From Hypsibius dujardini (Eukaryota; Tardigrada; Eutardigrada; Parachela; Hypsibiidae): 64,000 nt of DNA. Each line of letters begins with the position of its first letter. Within the stretch, counting starts at the first letter, position 1. Both the position numbers and the translations under genes were made by a program. This document shows, one piece after another, positions 11,435 through 23,800 of the stretch. The stretch is from the NCBI GenBank assembly GCA_001579985.1, contig LRSR01013501.1, forward strand, positions 1 through 64,000. The letters run 5' to 3'. The notes under the pieces were generated by a model. That model saw only the letters and a list, made by a program, of their open reading frames with translations. It was not told the origin of the DNA and ran no database searches.

Positions 11435-14400
11435 CTAGGAGCTCGCGTCACCTGCGTATGTCTGCCGAACAAATTGCTGCTTATCTTGATGTCCTGGAAT
11501 AGAGAACTCTCCGGATATGTGGTCGCGTCTGTCAGGGGAGCAGTCACGACTGCTCAGCGCCGATTCGGTTTGACTGACGTCTGAGTCGCCGTTCTGGCTC
11601 GTTGACCTATTCCTAGGAGCAGACACAAACATTGTAGTAGGTACAATTTGGATACGGGATAAATGACAATATATATATATTGGCACGGCCACAGGCACTG
11701 CCACAGACACAGGCATAAACACAGACACAGACACAGAGGCAGATACAGACATCGACACAGACACAGACAAAGACACTGGCACGGACTCGGATACAGTCAC
11801 AAACACCGACACAGACGGACACGGATACGGACACGAAGAAAGACTCAGACGTATCACTTCCTCATACATCTTCCATAGAAGGCCCTACTTCGATGTCCGT
11901 TTTTCGTAGGTCCTCAGTCTGGCGCTACGAATCAACCGTCTCCGGGTCTCATCCGGCAGTATTCCGACGTTCTCATTGGCAAAGCCGAGACCAGTCAGTT
12001 CGGTCCCGTCAGCCGTCACACTGTCCAGGTATTGAAGCATCCGTTTAGTTTCCTCGTAAGTCGCACCAGATCGTTCGTCTGAAATGATGAAACAATACAT
12101 TTTCAGCATTGTAAATAAGCCACTATTCTCATACTACTAGTATAAAGCAAGTATGTAACGAAATCACTGTTGGTAAAATACTAAAATTCCATACAATCTT
12201 AGTTTGTGGTATTGTACCATTATTTACAAAATAATAAATGATAAATACCCAAATATTATTTAACGAGACCAAGGAAAAATTAAAGCGTTTTGATTGAAAA
12301 TAATCTAAGGACATTTCTCCTACATTTTATTTCATTAAACTTTAGGATTGGCAGTTTGAAAAAAAAATAGAAAACTTATGCCCTATTTTCACGTTAATCC
12401 GTAAAAGAATTACGCAATAATTCAAAATCCTGTGTGGTCAAGAAAACAGACATACCGAAGGCAAACCTATCCAGACCAGCATCCACCATCCCAGCCGGGA
12501 GATCTACCGCATCATTCTCGAGCATGCAATACGAGCAGGAACACTCTTCGGTCCCGTCAGACCAGGCCACACGACACTTGTAACAGACACAAGGCTCTTC
12601 CTCCACTCTCTCCTTCATCAGCAAATCCTCATAGCACGACTCATGCTCCACGGACCAATCTAGCCGGCCGCGACTCATTTCTGCCGTCCTGTCCTTCACT
12701 TCGAGATAGTCATGCAGGGCCTGGGTGAAACGGAGGATGACACCGGCGTAGCCGACCGCACTGTCCGGGATGATTTGTTGCCCATCCATCCCGTACAGCT
12801 GAATCGTTGCCTCCAGGTCTCGAAGAGCCTGCATCAGGATGGACTGTTCCTGAGTCGGGGTCTGCAGCTCATCTGCACCGTCTTCCATCAGCTCATTCCA
12901 GACAAAAGAGATGGTCACACTGCGAGCAAAACAGATGTCAGTTTTATCATTTTATCAACGGCTCACTCAACCAACAGATAGTATGAGGCAAAGTCTGTAT
13001 TTCGGCTCACCCTCCAGTTGGTCGATAAATCGGCTCACTCATGCATTTCTCATTGATGCAGCTGCTTGATTGTTTGATTTTTAGAAATGCTATAGTATAC
13101 TAGGATATAGTACAGCAAATCAAACAATCAAGCACCCGCTATCAATGAGAAATGCTTCAATGAGCCGATTTATCGACCAACTGGAGGGTGAGCCGAAATA
13201 CAGACTTTGCCTCATACAATGAACGCCGAATGTTATGGCGAACTACTAGGTACAGTGTCATAAGTTACTGAAGATTGTTATGGCTCAAATTATAAAGTGC
13301 TAACACAATTAAAAGATAATTGAAAAGAAGACAGTTAGCAATGTTAAGTTTGTTAGTCTGCATTACATTCTAATAGTTATTTGGTTGATTTTCTAGCGCC
13401 GATTTCGAGTTTACCTTATTGATAGACGGCGAGACGGCACGTTTCTACAAACTACTAACATACTCGTCCTCGATTACTTAATGCGTCACATCTCGCGCCG
13501 AACTTTTAAACTTGGAGTTTTGACAGGGACGCTCCAATAATATGTAGCCCTATTTACCGTTTCGATTTTCAAAGTATTATGCGACCCATCTGATTTTATA
13601 ATCAGACTACTCATACTCATAATATTAATTAATTACATACCTTGAATAAAATCTGAATCGAGTATAACTGAAACTCTGAACTGGAACTGTGAACTCAGCT
13701 TGAATAAATATCTTTTTACTCGTACTCCTATGGGGAATGCGATCAAATATTAATTAATTAGTAACTAAGATTTTAACTAAATGTCAGTTGAGTTGCATTT
13801 TAGACTAAACGTTATAAATTTAACAAAATTAATGTTTGGAACCGAAACGAAAAGTAAACAATAATTTTACTTTTTAACTATATAACTTTAATTAAATTAA
13901 ATTAACCATTTCTTTACGTCTCAATTAATTATATAACATTTCCGGCTAGATACAATAATTATTGGAGTTATAAACCGTTTACCTCAAACTAGCGCCAGAC
14001 TTCTTGACCCATTCGCTGAAGGCCTCTTCCTGCGTCGTGGCTTGCTCTGAATGTGTCTGACCGGACCTTTGGGCAGGCCGTCCGTCAATCTGGATGATTT
14101 CATTGGCGGATGAAGTTACGCAAGGCAGCAACAGAGAATGCTCATTCCCAATGGTGCCGTAACAGATGGAATGCCACATGAATTTCTTCTGAAGATACCG
14201 GCTGGGTTTTCGAAGCTTGTACATTTGTTTGATGGCCCAAATTTTTGCATTGATGGGAGCGAGGCGGTGCAGCCAACGACGACCCTCGCCATACCGCTGT
14301 TTCTGCAGGTTGGCCCAGTATTCATCCATCTTCTTCGCGAGGTTCAGTGATTCGAAGAGAAGTTTTAATTCGCGGACTTCCTCGGGGAGAGATCGCGCCA

Positions 14401-15533
14401 GGAAGCGGTTGATCCAGGCAGCATCAATGTTTTCATCCGTGTACTTGATGAGAAATTTCAACATGGCAACGATTTTGTTGTCTTTGGTTGCGTTCTGAAA
14501 AGAGTCAATAATTCAATCTTTGTCTGTATCTGCATCTCTGTTCACGTTTGTGTCTGTGCCTGTGATTTGTCGGTTGCTCGTTCTGTAATCCGTTTAGATA
14601 TTCGTCTGCTTCTCTTAGGTTGTGTCTTGTCTGCATGCCTGCCTGTATCTCGTACCGTTCGAGCAAGTCTGAACTCAAGGCCGACCCTTTGGGTGAAATC
14701 ATCCGTCGTGCATACTCCCTGGATGAAAGGAATATTCCCAAAAAAGTAGGGCAGATCAAAGAGCGGTATCTTCTTGCCCGTTGTACCCACCAGTAGAGGT
14801 GATTGCAGTTCCTCGCCTTGCGTCTGCCGTTGCTGCTGCTGGTCCACCTCCAACTGGGCGTGGTAGTTTTGACGCAGCGTTTCTGGATGGAATATTTTCG
14901 GCCACGATTCGGGCTCCTGTTGAGAGTAGTGATCGGCCTGATGGTCGGTCATAAAAAATCGCGCCACATTGGAGCTCATCTGGAAGGGGACTTGGTCGTT
15001 GGGACTTTTGTCTGAAACGACGAGGATGCCTTGTTTTTGAAGGTCATCTACGGTGGAGGCGACTGCCTTGAAGGCCAGACGGTCATAAGCGGTGTTCCGC
15101 AAGGAGGAACTGGAGAACTGCGGAGATGACTGGATGGAAATTTTGAGTGTATCTGTGACCGGGGTAGAACTTTGTCTGTAAATAGTTGCTCTTTTTTTAC
15201 ATGGCCGAGATAAATTCCTTCGACTAACCAGCAGTACAAGTAAAACTGACACAACACGTATAAATTCAGACAATTAGTGTATTTGTTAAAGCGCAGTCGC
15301 CTAAAACTCAAACAGTAATACATATTCAGGCAGTCTTACTGTATTTTTAGCTTATTATAAATTCAGGATTGTATGTTAAACTTTATTGCGAATTGTCTAC
15401 ATGGAGATTAATACCCCTTTAAATTCTGTAAAGTGTTTAATTCCTCAGACAAATGTTTCTGATTCAGGCAAATCCTTACGCTGCTCAAAAAAGTTTGGTT
15501 GAAGACTTACACGTGTCCCGCGTAATCCGACAT
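11435..15533 (-). CDS. Unrecognised protein with CxCxxC cysteine cluster
   Basis: Exons on the minus strand: 15533-15511 (provisional start), 15175-14656, 14494-13983, 12919-12456, 12078-11889 and 11612-11435, about 628 residues, phases all agreeing. The last junction uses a weak GTAGGG donor; if it is not used, the protein ends at the TAG at 11887-11885 instead. I do not recognise the family. Visible features are a Ser/Gln-rich N-terminal half, a basic helical region (INAKIWAIKQMYKLRK), and a compact cysteine cluster near residues 460-485 (CVCYKC followed about 12 residues later by CSCSYC), which suggests zinc binding. There is a polar, charged C-terminus and no signal peptide or membrane span. 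Upstream coding exons may exist at about 15745-15710 and 15640-15534, and a Cys/His-rich open stretch lies at 16790-17000. It is convergent with the convertase, with 216 bp between. Confidence 0.6.
12981..13217. mobile_element. Fold-back / MITE-like palindrome
   Basis: A 237-bp element whose two ends are inverted copies. The left arm starts 'gtatgaggcaaagtctgtat' and the right arm ends with its exact complement. The arms run about 100 bp each with a few mismatches around a short centre (about 13080-13115). Similarity is near-perfect over the outer 57 bp, so the insertion is young. No clear target-site duplication is visible, and there is no coding capacity. It lies in an intron of the unrecognised minus-strand gene. 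Confidence 0.85.
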
Positions 15534-17098
15534 CAACCTAGAGGAATGAAATTGCCGAAGGGCGATGTGTGGATTGGTGGAAGACGATGGGTCAACGGCA
15601 TCGCTGGTGGCGGCAGTTCTGACCTCGGTCAACACACGTGGGAAAATATAAGGTACATGGTAAATCAATCCGGCAGCAATATTCAACAGCGCTTACCCGG
15701 ATGCAAGATCGGCTTGGGCAGGAGTGCAAATCAACTGAAACAGAGAATTATAATAACCAACAGGCAGTCAGACAACAGTCAGTCAGGCAGGAATCCAGTA
15801 AGGCAAATAAACTTGCTGTCAAACACAAAACAGACGTCAGACATTGGTTGGTCAAGCAGGAACTCAACTCATACGGGAGCGCGACACGCCTGTAGACAGG
15901 TTGAATAGAAGATAAATGAAATACTAACGAAGAAACTAACTGGCTTAGAAAAAGACTATAAACATACAAGTAAACACAAAACACAGACACAGACACAGAC
16001 ACAGACAAATAGCTACAAAAATACGTGAACACCATTTTTTCTGCACTATACGTTTTCTTTCATATGCAACTCTTCCCCTACGGGCTCGGGGCTGGCCACT
16101 CCACTGACGGTCACGGAATCCCCTTGTCGAGTCCTCCAGAACAAAAAAGGCATTTTTTAGAGATCGTCCACGTAGCGGCACAGATATGTAGCGCTGCTTC
16201 CTATCCGAAGCCGATCAGTATATGCTCAAACTTCAAAGAGAGCCAATTGAGAAAGAACTAAGGCCGTTAAATCGTCGAAAGCGTCCCTCCAAATAAACCC
16301 ATTTTCGCAAAGAAATTGCTTCCGAAATTTCCAATACAAATTTTACCACAATTTTTTCACAAAGCAGAAATCGATTCGTTTTGTTTCTTGAGCAGGAAGT
16401 CGAATGTGCTCTAAGGATGTCTATGTGTTTGGTGGGTTGCATAGTGATTTGTCTGTAGACACTCCATGTTTGCCTGTTAAAGCATGTCTGTGTTTCTGTT
16501 GTCGCGGAACCGTCGTATTTACTTGATTTAAAAAAAAAACAATAAAAAATTCAAAACACTGAACGATTTCATTACCATATATGCATAAAATTAGTTCAAT
16601 CAATCATAGGTGAATATGTAGTATAAAGCAATTGAGAACTATGGGTCATTTCATGTATAGTAATCTATACGTGCTTCCGGTCAGTTAAAATGGGAACGTT
16701 TCGCGCTGTATCCTCTGCGAAGAAAAATGTTGATGATTGCGAAATTGAACTTGCCTTACTGTGTATGGCAAAAAATGGAAGTAAAATTAAAGTATAATTT
16801 GTACCGATTTCGTTACAATATGGACATTCGTGGTGTGGTAGTTTATAATTGTAACTGCCTGCATGCCATTTCATGTGATGGTGAGCCACTTGGAGGACAA
16901 CTGTAATCCTCCCATACGAGAGCTCGCGTCTTATTCGCTCTCCCGGAAAGCTTGTGCAAACATGGCAGCCGCATTGATTTTCTCCGTGCACACACACCGT
17001 TCTGCCTCATTTTGCGGGTTCGCCAGTGCCCCGCCTTCGCTGTGATATTAAAAAAGTCCAGGGATACTTTTCCTAAACAACGACCACATTTGGGGAAA
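15534..17098. other. Intergenic / possible 5' exons of the minus-strand gene
   Basis: A 1.56-kb stretch between head-to-head genes. On the minus strand it contains two splice-flanked open blocks (about 15745-15710 and about 15640-15534), with an acceptor-like CAG before the first and GTAAG donors after both. A further open stretch at about 16997-16790 encodes the motif CVHGENQCGCHVC followed by CPYC. These may be 5' exons of the unrecognised gene, but the frames could not be joined uniquely. A CAGA run lies near 15980-16010. The rest is AT-rich and unremarkable. Confidence 0.4.
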
Positions 17099-20063
17099 AT
17101 GCCGGACTTAGACAGGCTGCTCGGCGGCCTGAAAGGCATCACCTTTTGCTCCTTGATGATCCTCTCCAGCTCGTTGGGCGCCGTTTTTGTCCTTTTCCCC
17201 ATCCTTCCGCTGCTCTTTCTCAACCGGAAATTATTCCGATGGCTTGCGGACAATATTATCGCTCTCTGGGAATCGTATCCGGTGGTAAGTGAGACAGAAA
17301 AACCGCTTGAAAATTGACTCAATCAAATTACAGTTTTAACTGAGCGAGTCTACGGTTGATTGATCTATTGTTTGCATCGAGCATTAGGTTTGAAATTGAG
17401 TGGTTTTATTAGCTTGATTGATGATTGGATGGGACCTTCCCGGTCAGCTGATCTTTTCTTTATCACGGTCAAAATGATTTTTTCCTGTTTTCAGGTTAAT
17501 AAAGTTGTCTTTATTTCCTGTGACTCTTTTAGTGCCTTCCATAAACCTTGCTGCGAAAACTTTATTTCGCCTTTCAGTTTGATTTACTGGTCACAGTTTT
17601 AGATTGATTATTGATTGTCCGCACTTTAGTGGCTGACATTCCTAACGACTGCCTGCATTTGATTTATTGAATGAATGGCTTATTTTTTTCTTTTTCTGCA
17701 CTTGACGATTGATTGGTTGGTTGGTTGTATGACCCATCAGAAATTCGAGAATTTCTTCCTCCCTTTTTTAGGCCTTGCTGCACATCATGTGTGGTGTGGA
17801 TGTTCGTGTGTTCGGAGACGAGATCGATCCGGAGGAGAATTCAATGCTCATCATGAATCACCGGACAAGGTCGGTGAGAATTGCGTCACTTGTCCTTGTC
17901 ACGCCGGCTAAGCCGCCTATCAAAGGGGAAAAGGGAACAATATGCACCTCTTCTGTTTGGAAATTGGTTTTCGGTCTTTTCACGCTTACCTTCGTGTCTG
18001 CAGCGCCATTGTTGGCAGCGATGCCCATAAGCCCTCAGGCAGTCTCTCAGTTTCTCTTTGTCTGTCTGTCTGTCGGTCCGTATGTCTACCTACCTGCCTG
18101 CCTGCCTGCCTGACTGTCTGACTGTCTGACTGTCTGTCTGTCTGTTTGCTTGCCTGTCTGACTGTCTGTTGGTGTGTCGGTGTGCCTGCCTTCTTGACCA
18201 TTAATCCATCTGTCTCTCTGTCTGCATACTTTCTTAAAACTTCTGTCTCAAATTAATTTGTTTTCTGCTTGTTTACCTTTCTGTTTGCCCATATAATTTC
18301 CTTTTTTCTTGCAGGCTGGATTGGTTGTTTCTCTGGACCGCTCTCTACCCACGCGCCCTACCGCACCATAAAATCATCTTGAAGAAGGATCTGAAATTCG
18401 TTCCTGGATGCGGTAATATATTCCACCCTCAATCTTACTTATGCTTTCCGAAGGGCGAAGAGTTCGCATCGGTCATGTGATTTATCGACTTGCGATGTTT
18501 TGCGGGCTGTGTTTGACAGGCTGGTCGATGCAGGCCGCGGCCTTCCTCTTCCTCGATCGAAAATGGGAGACCGATCAAGGCATGTGTCTCCTTATCATCC
18601 CACTTTGCATCCAATATTCTCTCTCTCCTTCCTGACTGAGTCAATAATTTATATGGTTATTTTGCCCTTCTCCCCGGGCGTTTAGAGCTCTTCCGTTCGG
18701 CCGTGGAATATGTGCGTCATGACGGGAGGAAAGTTAATGTGAGTTACTGACGACAGCGCCGACCGCCGAAAGGCTGCTTTAATCTTTTAAATTTGTTTTC
18801 AATAATATTCTTATTTACAGAAATCTTATTTTGAATAAAATTGATCTTCGTAACTTCTTAAGTTCTAATTTTTAGTCCTTTAAAATAAGGAATTTGGTTG
18901 AACATTTGAACAATGCTTACTAACTCGCGCTTCCATTAATCTAAATTTGAACAGGAATCAAAGAAAGTCAATGACTGCTCATAATAAAAAATTAAAATAT
19001 AATCTATGCATATTAAATAGCTGTACTATCGATTTGCGCTAAACATTCCCTCAACAGCAAAAGTATTCAGGTTAAGAAGAGACAAAATGCCGTAAAAACT
19101 GTTATTATCGACTTTAGTTTTGTTTTGAGTATGGATTTTATTTTAATTATTTTTTATTTTAGTTATATTGTTGTATAATTAAGTGTTCGTTTTTTTCGCA
19201 TTGGTAGATGCTGCTCTTTCCGGAAGGCACCGACTTGAATCCAAAGTCTCGTGGACGGAGTGATGCATTTGCGGTCACAAATGGACGACCGAAACTGGAA
19301 CACTGCCTGTATCCCCGGGTTCTCGGCTTCACTTTCCTCTATGAAATGATGCGAACGAGTATGAGAAGTTGGACTGGCGTTGCCTGTCTGTCTTTCTTTC
19401 TGTATGTCTGCCTGTTTATCGGTCTGTGTATCTGGTCTGACTGTTAGTCTCTGTCTACCTGCGTGTCTGTCTGTTTGTGTATGGTGTGTGTCTGTGTGTT
19501 TGTTTGTGTCTATCTGCCTGCCTGTCTTTCTGGCTTTCTTTATGTACCATATTATGCCTGTCTGCCTGTGCTCATGTTGACTGACCCGTTCCTGCATTGC
19601 AGACAAAGTGATGGACGCCGTCTACGACATCACCGTCGCCTACCCAAAAGACATCATCCAGGCAGAGAAGGACCTCATCCTCCGGGGTCCGCCGAAAGCC
19701 ATCTACTTTCACGTCAAACGGTACGCTACTGCGGACCTGCCGCAAATCCAATCCGACCTCGAAACCTGGCTCGGCACTCGCTGGGTCGAGAAGGAGCAGA
19801 CCCTCAGCAAGTTCTACGAGAAGAACTGCTTCTCCGCCGAGATGAAGGGCCGTCGCCTCAACGCCATCCCTCTCCTCTACGTCTCCTGCATCGCATGGAC
19901 CGGCCTGGTGACGTTCTGGCTGTGGCTCCTCAGCAGCTTTCTCATTGCGGATTTGTACTTTATTGCCGCCATGGTGGTTTACTCGGTGATTACCTTCTAT
20001 CTCAACGGGATTGACCGGTTTGAGCTGACTCGTTTCAAAGGCGAGACAGCTTCGCAGGGCTAA
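17099..20063 (+). CDS. LCLAT1: Lysocardiolipin acyltransferase 1 (ALCAT1/AGPAT8-like)
   Basis: Seven exons: 17099-17284, 17772-17869, 18315-18412, 18520-18579, 18686-18738, 19208-19358 and 19603-20063, giving 368 residues. The enzyme is an ER or mitochondria-associated membrane acyltransferase that re-acylates lysophospholipids, including lysocardiolipin. The PlsC domain carries NHRTRLDW (His92-X4-Asp97 catalytic motif), FVPGCGWSMQAAAFLF, and FPEGT (residues 169-173, acceptor binding). These are collinear with human LCLAT1 (NHRTRMDW, GWAMQAAAYIF, FPEGTDL, LDAVHDITVAYP). An N-terminal membrane helix (about residues 15-42) and two C-terminal hydrophobic segments are visible. The ATG chosen gives the family-typical short N-terminus; the frame is open further upstream, but that extension is not hydrophobic. 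Intron 4 has a GC donor (CAAG|GCATGT at 18580), and only this choice keeps phase and the family sequence. It is tandem with NPRL2, 718 bp downstream. Confidence 0.95.
18060..18240. repeat. TGTC/TGCC tetranucleotide tract in LCLAT1 intron 2
   Basis: Imperfect (CTGT)n mixed with (CTGC)n, best at 18085-18150. A similar tract fills intron 6 at about 19380-19580. Confidence 0.8.
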
Positions 20064-20781
20064 AGTGCCCTGGGAATTCGTGGTTTTTGTTTAACCTTAT
20101 CTTATCCCCCGCCTGTCTGTTTTGTTGGCAGACACGATGATTGTGTAGCTTGAACAGTTTTTGTTTCCCCGTGAGACTAGTCGAAGAGTGAACTGCCATT
20201 CGACTGGCAAAGAAGAGGCAGTAGCTGAGAATTAGAAGCCATTAAAGCGCAAAAATTCAAGAAAGAGAAACAGTGATTACTGTCCGTAACATCAACAGTC
20301 TGGCTTGAACCTTCTATTCATTTATCTTCCTATACATACGCACTCGTGATACTGGGTAAAGAAGGCACCGTGTGCATCGTCCCCACTAGCCAGCATGTCG
20401 GACCTCCACAGCCTTTTGATAAGCCTGGCCAGATCAATGGAGTTCAGCAACAGCGGCAAGGTGGCAGGTTTCCGCAGCAGCGACAGAAGAACGTTTGCTG
20501 CAGTAACGTTTGAACAACGGCAGGGTATACTCGACGAGCGCGCAGCAAACACAGGAACGACACATGGGAAATCCGACGTACTTTTCGAACACTGGACGTT
20601 AACTACGAACTTGCAGAGGAACAGCACGGGACGGCTCAAACAAACTCATCAATCAATCAACCCGTCAAAGCAACGAAAGAAAAGAAAAGAAAGAAATCGT
20701 GAATTCTCTATTTTTATTGACATTGGCTGAAATCTTCTTCATCTTTCATTCCTTTTGTTTTTCCCGTGGGATTTCCCTAGA
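20064..20781. other. Spacer between LCLAT1 and NPRL2
   Basis: A 718-bp spacer between tandem genes. No convincing coding exon is seen; short open frames on both strands (20322-20730) lack domain content. A pyrimidine-rich tract ending in a splice-acceptor-like CTAG at 20777-20780 lies one base before the NPRL2 ATG. This suggests either a 5'-UTR intron or a trans-splice acceptor. A purine-rich GAAA stretch lies at about 20665-20700. Confidence 0.45.
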
Positions 20782-23349
20782 ATGCCTCATCGGCAATATG
20801 GCAAAGCGAGCGACAGGTGTGCCCACGACGCAATCAGTCCGATCGGGAGCATTTTATACAGCGAATTCCACAACCAGTTCGGCCCGATGATTACTTACGA
20901 GGTCGCCTCGCTTGCATCCCGCGAATCATCACTTCGCTATGCTCGAACAATCATTCTACAATGGCTGTTTCTCCTCTCGACAGGTGCCGGATAAGCGTTT
21001 CACCAATACCGGCCTCTTCGAGCAGATCGCCTCCTATATCATTCCCAAACCGGAATTAATGGCACGTCAAGTGACTATGTGAGTTACCCGCAGCTGTCGC
21101 GGTTTTATTCACCATCTTTTTGTATGATTTGAATGTAGTGACACCAGAAGTTGAAGAAACAGAAAGGAACGAGGGCAGAAAGGAAATGACTGGGGGATAT
21201 TCTCACTTTAACGATTGACGCAATCAAGCTATCAAGCGCTAACCTGTCATCTCACACTTCATTAATGTGGAGGCCTTGCCGGTTGATTGATGAGTTTGAT
21301 GGGCAGTACAGTTAACTTTGTTGTCGTCTTCCCCCCACACTATTTTGCTACTTATTTTCACAGTGATAGGGCATGCAGTCAATAACAAATACTATGAGAG
21401 TCATTTAAGAACGCAGGTGCGTGAAGGGGTCGATTTGACGGGGAAGATTTGGAGGTTTGTTAGCTAACATTTTTGAGTCAATCAAGCCACGCCTAAAGCG
21501 TATAGTAGACAGATTGATTGATTGATGAGTTTGAGGGTCAAACAAGTAGGATTTTGGTGTTCCTCATGATGCTGGGTATGCTAGGGTGGCTGAGTAGTTA
21601 TATTCTGATTTTGTTCTCTCTTTAGAACGAGTGGGAATTTTCGAGTCGTCGGCTATCCGATCCAGATTGAGAATAACGAACGGAAAAAGTATGAACGAAA
21701 CTCGTTCATGTTCAACCTCTGCTTTGTCTTCAACATTGATGCGGAGGTGCGACCATACGAGCCGGTGATTAAGAAGCTGGGGGATTACCTGCGGACAGTT
21801 GAGGTACGGAACAGAATTGGGCGTATTTTTTTGCATCGGGGTGGCTCAGACTCCGAGCAAGGAAGACAATCCTGTTTGATTTCATTATTTTTGTGCTTTA
21901 TTAATTCTGATTCTGTTTGTTTTATTCTTTTTTTCCAGGTTGAGACCGCATTTTTGTCGAACGAAGCCTCGAAAGCTACGCTGCCCGTGCTGATGACGAA
22001 GATGCTGACCGATCTGAACGGGCTTGGACGTTGTTCTGTGGAGATTAGTAAGCAAGTTGGCTTGATGAAGTTGTTCGCATTGAAACTCTTTAAGCAACTC
22101 TTTAAGCAACTTCTTTTTATGTCCAGTGGTTACGTTAATGATTTCTTTTTTAGATCTGTCAAATACGCTCTTCCTCAAAGTTGTCCCGCCGGATCGTGGT
22201 GCCGGGCCCGTGGTGCATGACTACGACGTGCCCGTCCTGTTGTCAGACTCGTCACACGGCGGACTGGTGGGAGATCTCACAACAAGACAAGTCGTGCCGC
22301 TCATTGATGGAGTCAAAAATGTCCATCAGATATCGGAAGAAGTAGACGCTGATCCGGATTTAGTCAAATCTTGCATCCAAAACTTGATGTGAGTGGCAAA
22401 CTGTCTGTCTCTCTGTCTCTCTGTCTCTCTGTCTCTCTGTCTCTCTGTCTGTCTGTTTATCTGTCCGTCCGTTTGTTTCTTCATATGCCAGTCTGCCTAG
22501 TTGCTCGGCTACCTGTTTGTCTGACTGTATGGCCGTTAACATGTCTGGCCTTCTGTTAGCATGCCCACCTCCCGGTTTGCCCGTCCTTATATCAGCCTAC
22601 GCTCTGCCTTTGTCTATCTAATTTCTGATTTCTTGGTCAGGTTCTACGCCATTGTCAGGGTCGTGCCGGCCTTCAACACCGCCAACGTGCACCGTGTCAC
22701 GCCGGGCCTTCAGCAGTTCGTCTGCGACCCGCTGTTACAGCAGGAATGCATTAGAACAGTTGCTCGTGACTGTAAGTTCTCTATTCTAACGCGAAACGTA
22801 ACAGAAATATAACATTAGGACAAATTGACTGCAGTTTACATTTTGTATTTTGTGGTTATTTCTGCATTTAGCCAATGACTTACCTAGCTTACGGGATCTC
22901 ATGATGCTGTTTGGCGACATGCAGATTGGCGTCACCGTCAAGAGCCTTCTCAGTCGACACAGCAACATTGCTTCCAAAATCGATGAAAGGTATGAAAATA
23001 TTGTCAACTTTTCCTGTCTGTCTGTCTACCTGCCTATCTTTTTGTCTGTCTGTCCTTAAATCTTTTTACCCATTTTTCGTCTGTGTATATCCGTCATTCC
23101 ATCCATATATTCTTCTCCTCTTCTAGGAAGTTGTGCGACTTTGGAGTGATCCACGGCTTCATCCGGCGTGTCTATAAGTACCCCCTTTACACACGATACA
23201 ATCAAGCCACAGCCAAGTCAGCAACGGCGATACGAATGTTCAACGGTACCTTCCATACAGACGAGATCCAACAGAAGCTGGACTTGACGGTGAAGGATCT
23301 CGACGAGCGGATCGAGCAGGATCAGTTGATCTGTGTCTGCTGGAAGTGA
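20782..23349 (+). CDS. NPRL2: NPRL2, GATOR1 complex subunit
   Basis: Eight exons: 20782-20901, 20984-21078, 21626-21803, 21939-22047, 22154-22388, 22641-22771, 22872-22989 and 23127-23349, giving 402 residues (human 380). NPRL2 is the catalytic GAP subunit of GATOR1, which with NPRL3 and DEPDC5 turns off RagA/B and so mTORC1 on lysosomes when amino acids are scarce. Collinear family matches include ILYSEFHNQFGPMITYEVP (human IFFSEFHPTLGPKITYQVP), PYEPVIKKLGDYLRTVE (human LEPIVKKLAGYLTTLE), DYDVPVL, IDGVKNVHQIS and the C-terminal LDERIEQDQLICVCWK (human LDERLENDPNIIICWK). The N-terminus is about 20 residues longer than the human one before the first shared motif. The exon 1 donor is weak (GAG|GTCGCC), but it is required by the reading frame and the homology. 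The start ATG sits one base after an acceptor-like AG. Confidence 0.95.
22400..22480. repeat. CTGT/CTCT tract in NPRL2 intron 5
   Basis: A run of 'ctgtctct' repeats followed by (CTGT)n, immediately after the exon 5 donor. Decayed TCTG words continue to about 22560. Confidence 0.8.
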
Positions 23350-23800
23350 CATGTACTAATCACTTCTTTTTGTTCAAACTATCCAGTCTTCTTTCAATTT
23401 TTAATTGTTTTTCAACCTGCGCTTCGCGTGTGCTTCAGTCGAGCACTTTCACATTTTTATTCCGGTGGCGGTTAGTGTGACATTGTGTTCATTTACTGCT
23501 CAGAAGAAAGTGACTCGTTGTTCTACCGGCAACTCAAATATAGATAGTCGTCCGGAAACTTGTTTTCGTTGAGAAAAAAATAACTTGAATGAATTATTCC
23601 AACCCAATGTCAGAGAGAAGACTTCGTCCCAAATTTGGAATCCAGCAGTTAGCGTGTCGGTTAATGAAAACCACGTCGGACCAATATGATAAAATTAACG
23701 AACAAAATATCTGGTACTACCCAGAAAAATTGGGTAAGATACAGAATAATAAACAACGAAGCGTAATAAAAAGGTTAGGAGGAAAAGGGCAAGTGAATAC
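23350..23800. other. 3' flank between convergent NPRL2 and NOP58
   Basis: About 450 bp holding both 3' UTRs. An AATAAA-like signal for the plus-strand transcript occurs near 23747, and TTTATT (AATAAA on the minus strand) occurs at about 23455. No coding exon is supported here. Confidence 0.45.

Noticed and set aside
16843-17322. 159-codon minus-strand frame opposite LCLAT1 exon 1
   Set aside because: The right half is antisense of the LCLAT1 coding exon, with no domain content. Only the left Cys/His-rich part, in another frame, was kept as a possible exon.
20322-20730. Small frames on both strands between LCLAT1 and NPRL2
   Set aside because: Neither has homology nor phase-compatible splice sites, and they overlap each other.
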